Source: Calycina herbarum
Taxonomy: Eukaryota; Ascomycota; Leotiomycetes; Helotiales; Pezizellaceae
Assembly: GCA_001414485.1 (NCBI GenBank)
Contig: LLEY01000009.1
Span: 620,001 to 684,000, forward strand
Length of the DNA stretch: 64,000 bases
Direction: 5' to 3'
The translations under genes were made by a program, and so were the position numbers. The notes under the pieces are model-generated. The model searched no databases and was not told where the DNA came from. It saw only the letters and a program-made list of their open reading frames with translations. Numbering within the stretch: the stretch's first letter is position 1; the number at the start of each line of letters is the position of its first letter. Shown piece after piece: positions 57,646 through 64,000 of the stretch.

Positions 57646-59523
57646 GGCGAGTGGCGAAGAATGTGAAAGGCGAAGAAGTGACAGCGAAACCCGAGACTTT
57701 AGAAAATCGAGTATCCAAAATCAAAAGAAACGAGCAAAAATTGGAAAGGTCCTTAGATTTTGACCATTAAATTTCCCCCTCGGCGCCAAAATAGTGTTCT
57801 TTTCCTTGGGTGTTAATGGCCGCTTTCGGAAAAGACGTCATTCGGTAGGGGCGGAGGAAAAGAATGGTGTCCAAAAACAAAAGTTTCGCAAGGAGACATG
57901 GACGAGAACGTCCCAAAGGTTCGTTCTGGAAAGGAGTTTGGAAATGAACTTGGGAGAGAGACTATTGATAAGATAGAACGGACAAGACAAGGTTATAGTT
58001 TGTAAAGTGGAGTAAATAAATGGGATCGACCTTAGCTCCGTATATAATCATGCCGCGGGACCAAAACAATACGAGACGAGATGGAGCCGCCTCGCTGGCG
58101 AGCAACCTAAAGGAGGAAAGAGAGGTGGTGCACAACACACATACCATTAGAAAAACGAGAAGGCAACTGCCCAAGCTGGCTTTGATGTCGCCTGATACGT
58201 GGAGTGGTTGGCACTTGCCTTCTCTTCCTCTCCTGTCAAGGCTGTGGCATGGGGATCATGCTCACAGCTGTGTCCTTGTGTGATGCACAGCACTCAACAC
58301 TCCGTACTCGCAACCTCTTGACGGAGCATAACCTCGTTCTCATCGTGAACAATTCTCCCACTCATTGTACACCATGTAAATAGAGACACAAAAAGAGAGC
58401 GCCGGACCGGAACGGCGGGACTGCGGCTACGATTTGTATGTCCATTTACAGCGAATTGAAGAGGAGAATTGGGCGATGGATACGAGAAGCCCTGGACGGA
58501 GATCTGATCTGACATGACAAAGCTAAATTGCATTGCCAGATGCCAAATGCCGAGAGGTGGGTAGAGGGAGGGAGGGGCAGAGAGCTCTCCAAGACTGCGA
58601 GTCGAGGTGTGAGGTCTTCTTGATGAGAGAGGTTATTTTGACGACTCGAGATCGGAAGTCTCTGACAAATTGGAACTCGAGTGGTGTGGTAAATGTTTCC
58701 AAGTGAGAGAGAGCTCTTGTTTTCAGAAGCTCAGCCTCTTCCGTTCCAACGAGATAATCTTAAAGCGGCAGCCATTCTCGGATCGGAAGAAAGATCCGCC
58801 GTTGTCGCTGAACTTGGTCTGGCGCGGTTTGCTGTCTCGCGGCTGTTCCGTGGTGAAAGCGGCTGGGAGAAACTCAATAAAATATATTATTGTTCTCGAC
58901 TGAATTGGGACTAAATTAATTTAGAAAATCCAACCAGAAGTTGTCCCCGGCTAGCTATGTTATTATATCGCTGCCTTGTCCTCTCTCCATTCTCACGTGT
59001 ATGTGGCAATGCTTTTCCTTTCAGAATAAGGTTCGGCTTGCGTACTCCTTCGTAAGGTAACTGCCACCGAAAGCTGACTGTCCGGATACTGAGATGAGTG
59101 TCTAACAATAGATCTCAGAATATATTCACATCCATTTCCCTCTGAATTCTGTACTCTTGAGATCTTGAAATCTTTCGTGATTGTATTTACATTTTTTCCT
59201 GTTCAACTTTCCCCAGACGCGGAACCCTGATCGCTCTTCCGGCCTTCTTGTTTGAGGTTCTTGGGTGAATTGTTTGAGCTTGCACCTGCCCCTTGAGCTG
59301 CCCACTCCACTCCGTCCCCCAGCCTGCCCCCAGCCGCTCTCGCCTCTCTTTGGCCTTCCCGACCTCTCCAAAGCGCTGCACCATCTGCCAGAACCTCTCA
59401 TCCACAACAAACCTACAAACAATCAATCCATCAACCAACACAACCACACAACTCTACAAAGCACTCTCCGACCGAACACACATCCTCCTCCACTCCCAAA
59501 TCCAAATCCCTTTCACCGCAACA
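57646..59523. other. divergent intergenic region
   Basis: About 1.9 kb between the divergent GH76 and synaptobrevin starts. No gene is supported. The last 200 bp is a C/A-rich leader with repeated CCAACA and CAACAA words, likely the 5' UTR of the v-SNARE gene. Confidence 0.5.
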
Positions 59524-60585
59524 ATGGCCGACTCTCGCGAACCTCAATATGATCCTTATATCCCAAGCGGCGGAGGAAAGCCTGCTGCTGGAGCAGGAGG
59601 TGCACAAGCAGCTCCAGGCAACCAGAGAACGGCGGCACTACAAGCAGTAAGTTGGATTCCTGTCCTTGCGATGATTCTATCGATGAGTCGCTCTCTCCGT
59701 GATGCTATCGACGACGGCATTTCCGTATCAGCCAGCGCATTGCGACACGGGCCTCGCTATTCTTCCGGAAGTGCCAATCTTATTGGAATCGCCCATTTTC
59801 GACGCCTATCGAATACCTCGAATGGAAACACTTCATACTGCGATGATCCAACTGCTGGCGACTTTCTTTGAAGATGGCATAATCAGGATCGAAGTGGGCG
59901 TTGGTGTGCTGGCAGTGTAAGGAGAGTACGGATCAAGTTATCGCGACATCATTCAATCCGGCATATAAAGATAGCGATTCAGAGGATTATATCTTTTGAG
60001 AGCCCGAAGGTTGGAGTAACGACAGCCGATCTGTTGTCCTTCTCCAAACTCGTCAACCTGATCGCCCCGGCCTGGCCCAAAGAAACAGATTGCGACCATC
60101 TGGACAATCGGCCACCTTACTGGAACAATTCAATTGTTATAGTGCAATTGCTAACATGCCATTTCTAGCAAATCGACGACACAGTTGGTGTAATGCGCGA
60201 GAACATCAATAAGGTTTCACAACGTGGCGAGCGTCTCGACTCTCTTCAAGATAAGACCGACAACTTAGCAGTATCCGCTCAGGGATTCCGACGGGGCGCC
60301 AACAGAGTTAGAAAGTAAGCAGACTTCAATCCCTGCCTCCTTTATGGGTGCTCCAGGTTCGCTTGGAATACCCAGTGTTCACGAAAGCCGCACCTCTTGG
60401 AATCTTGCTAACGAGTTGATAGACAAATGTGGTGGAAGGACATGAAGATGCGAATGTGCCTGATCATTGGCATTATCGTCCTGCTCGTCATTATCATCGT
60501 TCCAGCTGGTAAGTTATATGTACACATTTCTGTTCTAGTCCAGAACACTAACGCTTCTCTAGTTGTTGCCACTAGACCCAAATAG
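59524..60585 (+). CDS. SNC1: synaptobrevin/VAMP-like v-SNARE (Snc1 type)
   Basis: Exons 59524-59646, 60169-60314, 60423-60508 and 60563-60585 join to 125 residues. The start ACAATGG has good context. A flexible Gly/Ala-rich N-terminus ([17 protein letters not shown]) precedes the R-SNARE motif, roughly residues 40-98, with [40 protein letters not shown] and [14 protein letters not shown]. The zero-layer Arg is the R of Q-R-G-E-R-L-D. A C-terminal membrane span ([20 protein letters not shown]) anchors it in secretory vesicles, leaving a short lumenal tail. It pairs with plasma-membrane t-SNAREs to drive exocytosis, including at hyphal tips. The first intron is 522 bp, much longer than the others here; its sequence holds no other gene. 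Confidence 0.95.

Positions 60586-64000
<3,415 letters not shown>

Overview
The window looks like nuclear DNA of a filamentous ascomycete (Pezizomycotina). The reasons are: coding exons split by 45-120 bp introns with GTRNGT donors, CTAAC/CTAAT branch points and YAG acceptors; fungal-specific families (BYS1 secreted protein, GH76 Dfg5-type GPI protein, GH92 alpha-mannosidase, fused mitochondrial Arg5,6 enzyme, DUF7708 NLR-like protein); and AT-rich, stop-saturated repeats of the kind left by repeat-induced point mutation (RIP). A leotiomycete is plausible, but that is an impression and not a demonstrated placement.

Left part (1-19.7 kb). A truncated gene with the DUF7708 N-terminal region of fungal STAND/NLR-like proteins runs off the left edge, beside a 2.6 kb AT-rich gene desert with a foldback repeat. 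Next come a 1030-1048 residue repeat protein (4980-8126), a second AT-rich block, a small unknown two-exon gene, and a degenerate tyrosinase pseudogene (11206-12436). These are followed by an SH3 protein of the Lsb1/Pin3 type with a long N-terminal extension, a Dabb-domain protein on the other strand, and a small membrane protein.

Middle (19.7-39.7 kb). A TauD-type gamma-butyrobetaine/trimethyllysine dioxygenase gene is split by a 637 bp miniature LTR element (134 bp LTRs, 5 bp target duplication). It is followed by a PaiB-like flavin-binding protein, a GNAT acetyltransferase and a small Cys-rich protein. Two divergent genes for membrane-anchored, lumen-facing proteins (26422-30300) share a short promoter and may modify glycans. 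A RIP-wrecked 2449 bp Fot1/pogo transposon with perfect 70 bp inverted repeats lies at 30721-33169. An MFS transporter and an unknown three-exon gene follow.

Right part (39.7-64 kb). The genes are a secreted GH92 alpha-mannosidase, a BYS1 protein, an intron-containing tRNA-Leu(AAG), a seven-exon transaldolase, a GPI-anchored GH76 protein with an in-frame GC-AG intron, synaptobrevin (the Snc1-type v-SNARE), and the 5' two-thirds of the mitochondrial acetylglutamate kinase/acetylglutamyl-phosphate reductase gene, cut by the right edge. Genes stand singly with their own promoters and no metabolic cluster is evident. GH92, GH76 and perhaps the divergent pair point to glycan and cell-wall processing. 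I found no CRISPR, bacterial or viral system. All exon joins were read by hand; total CDS lengths were checked for divisibility by three, and coordinates may be off by a base.
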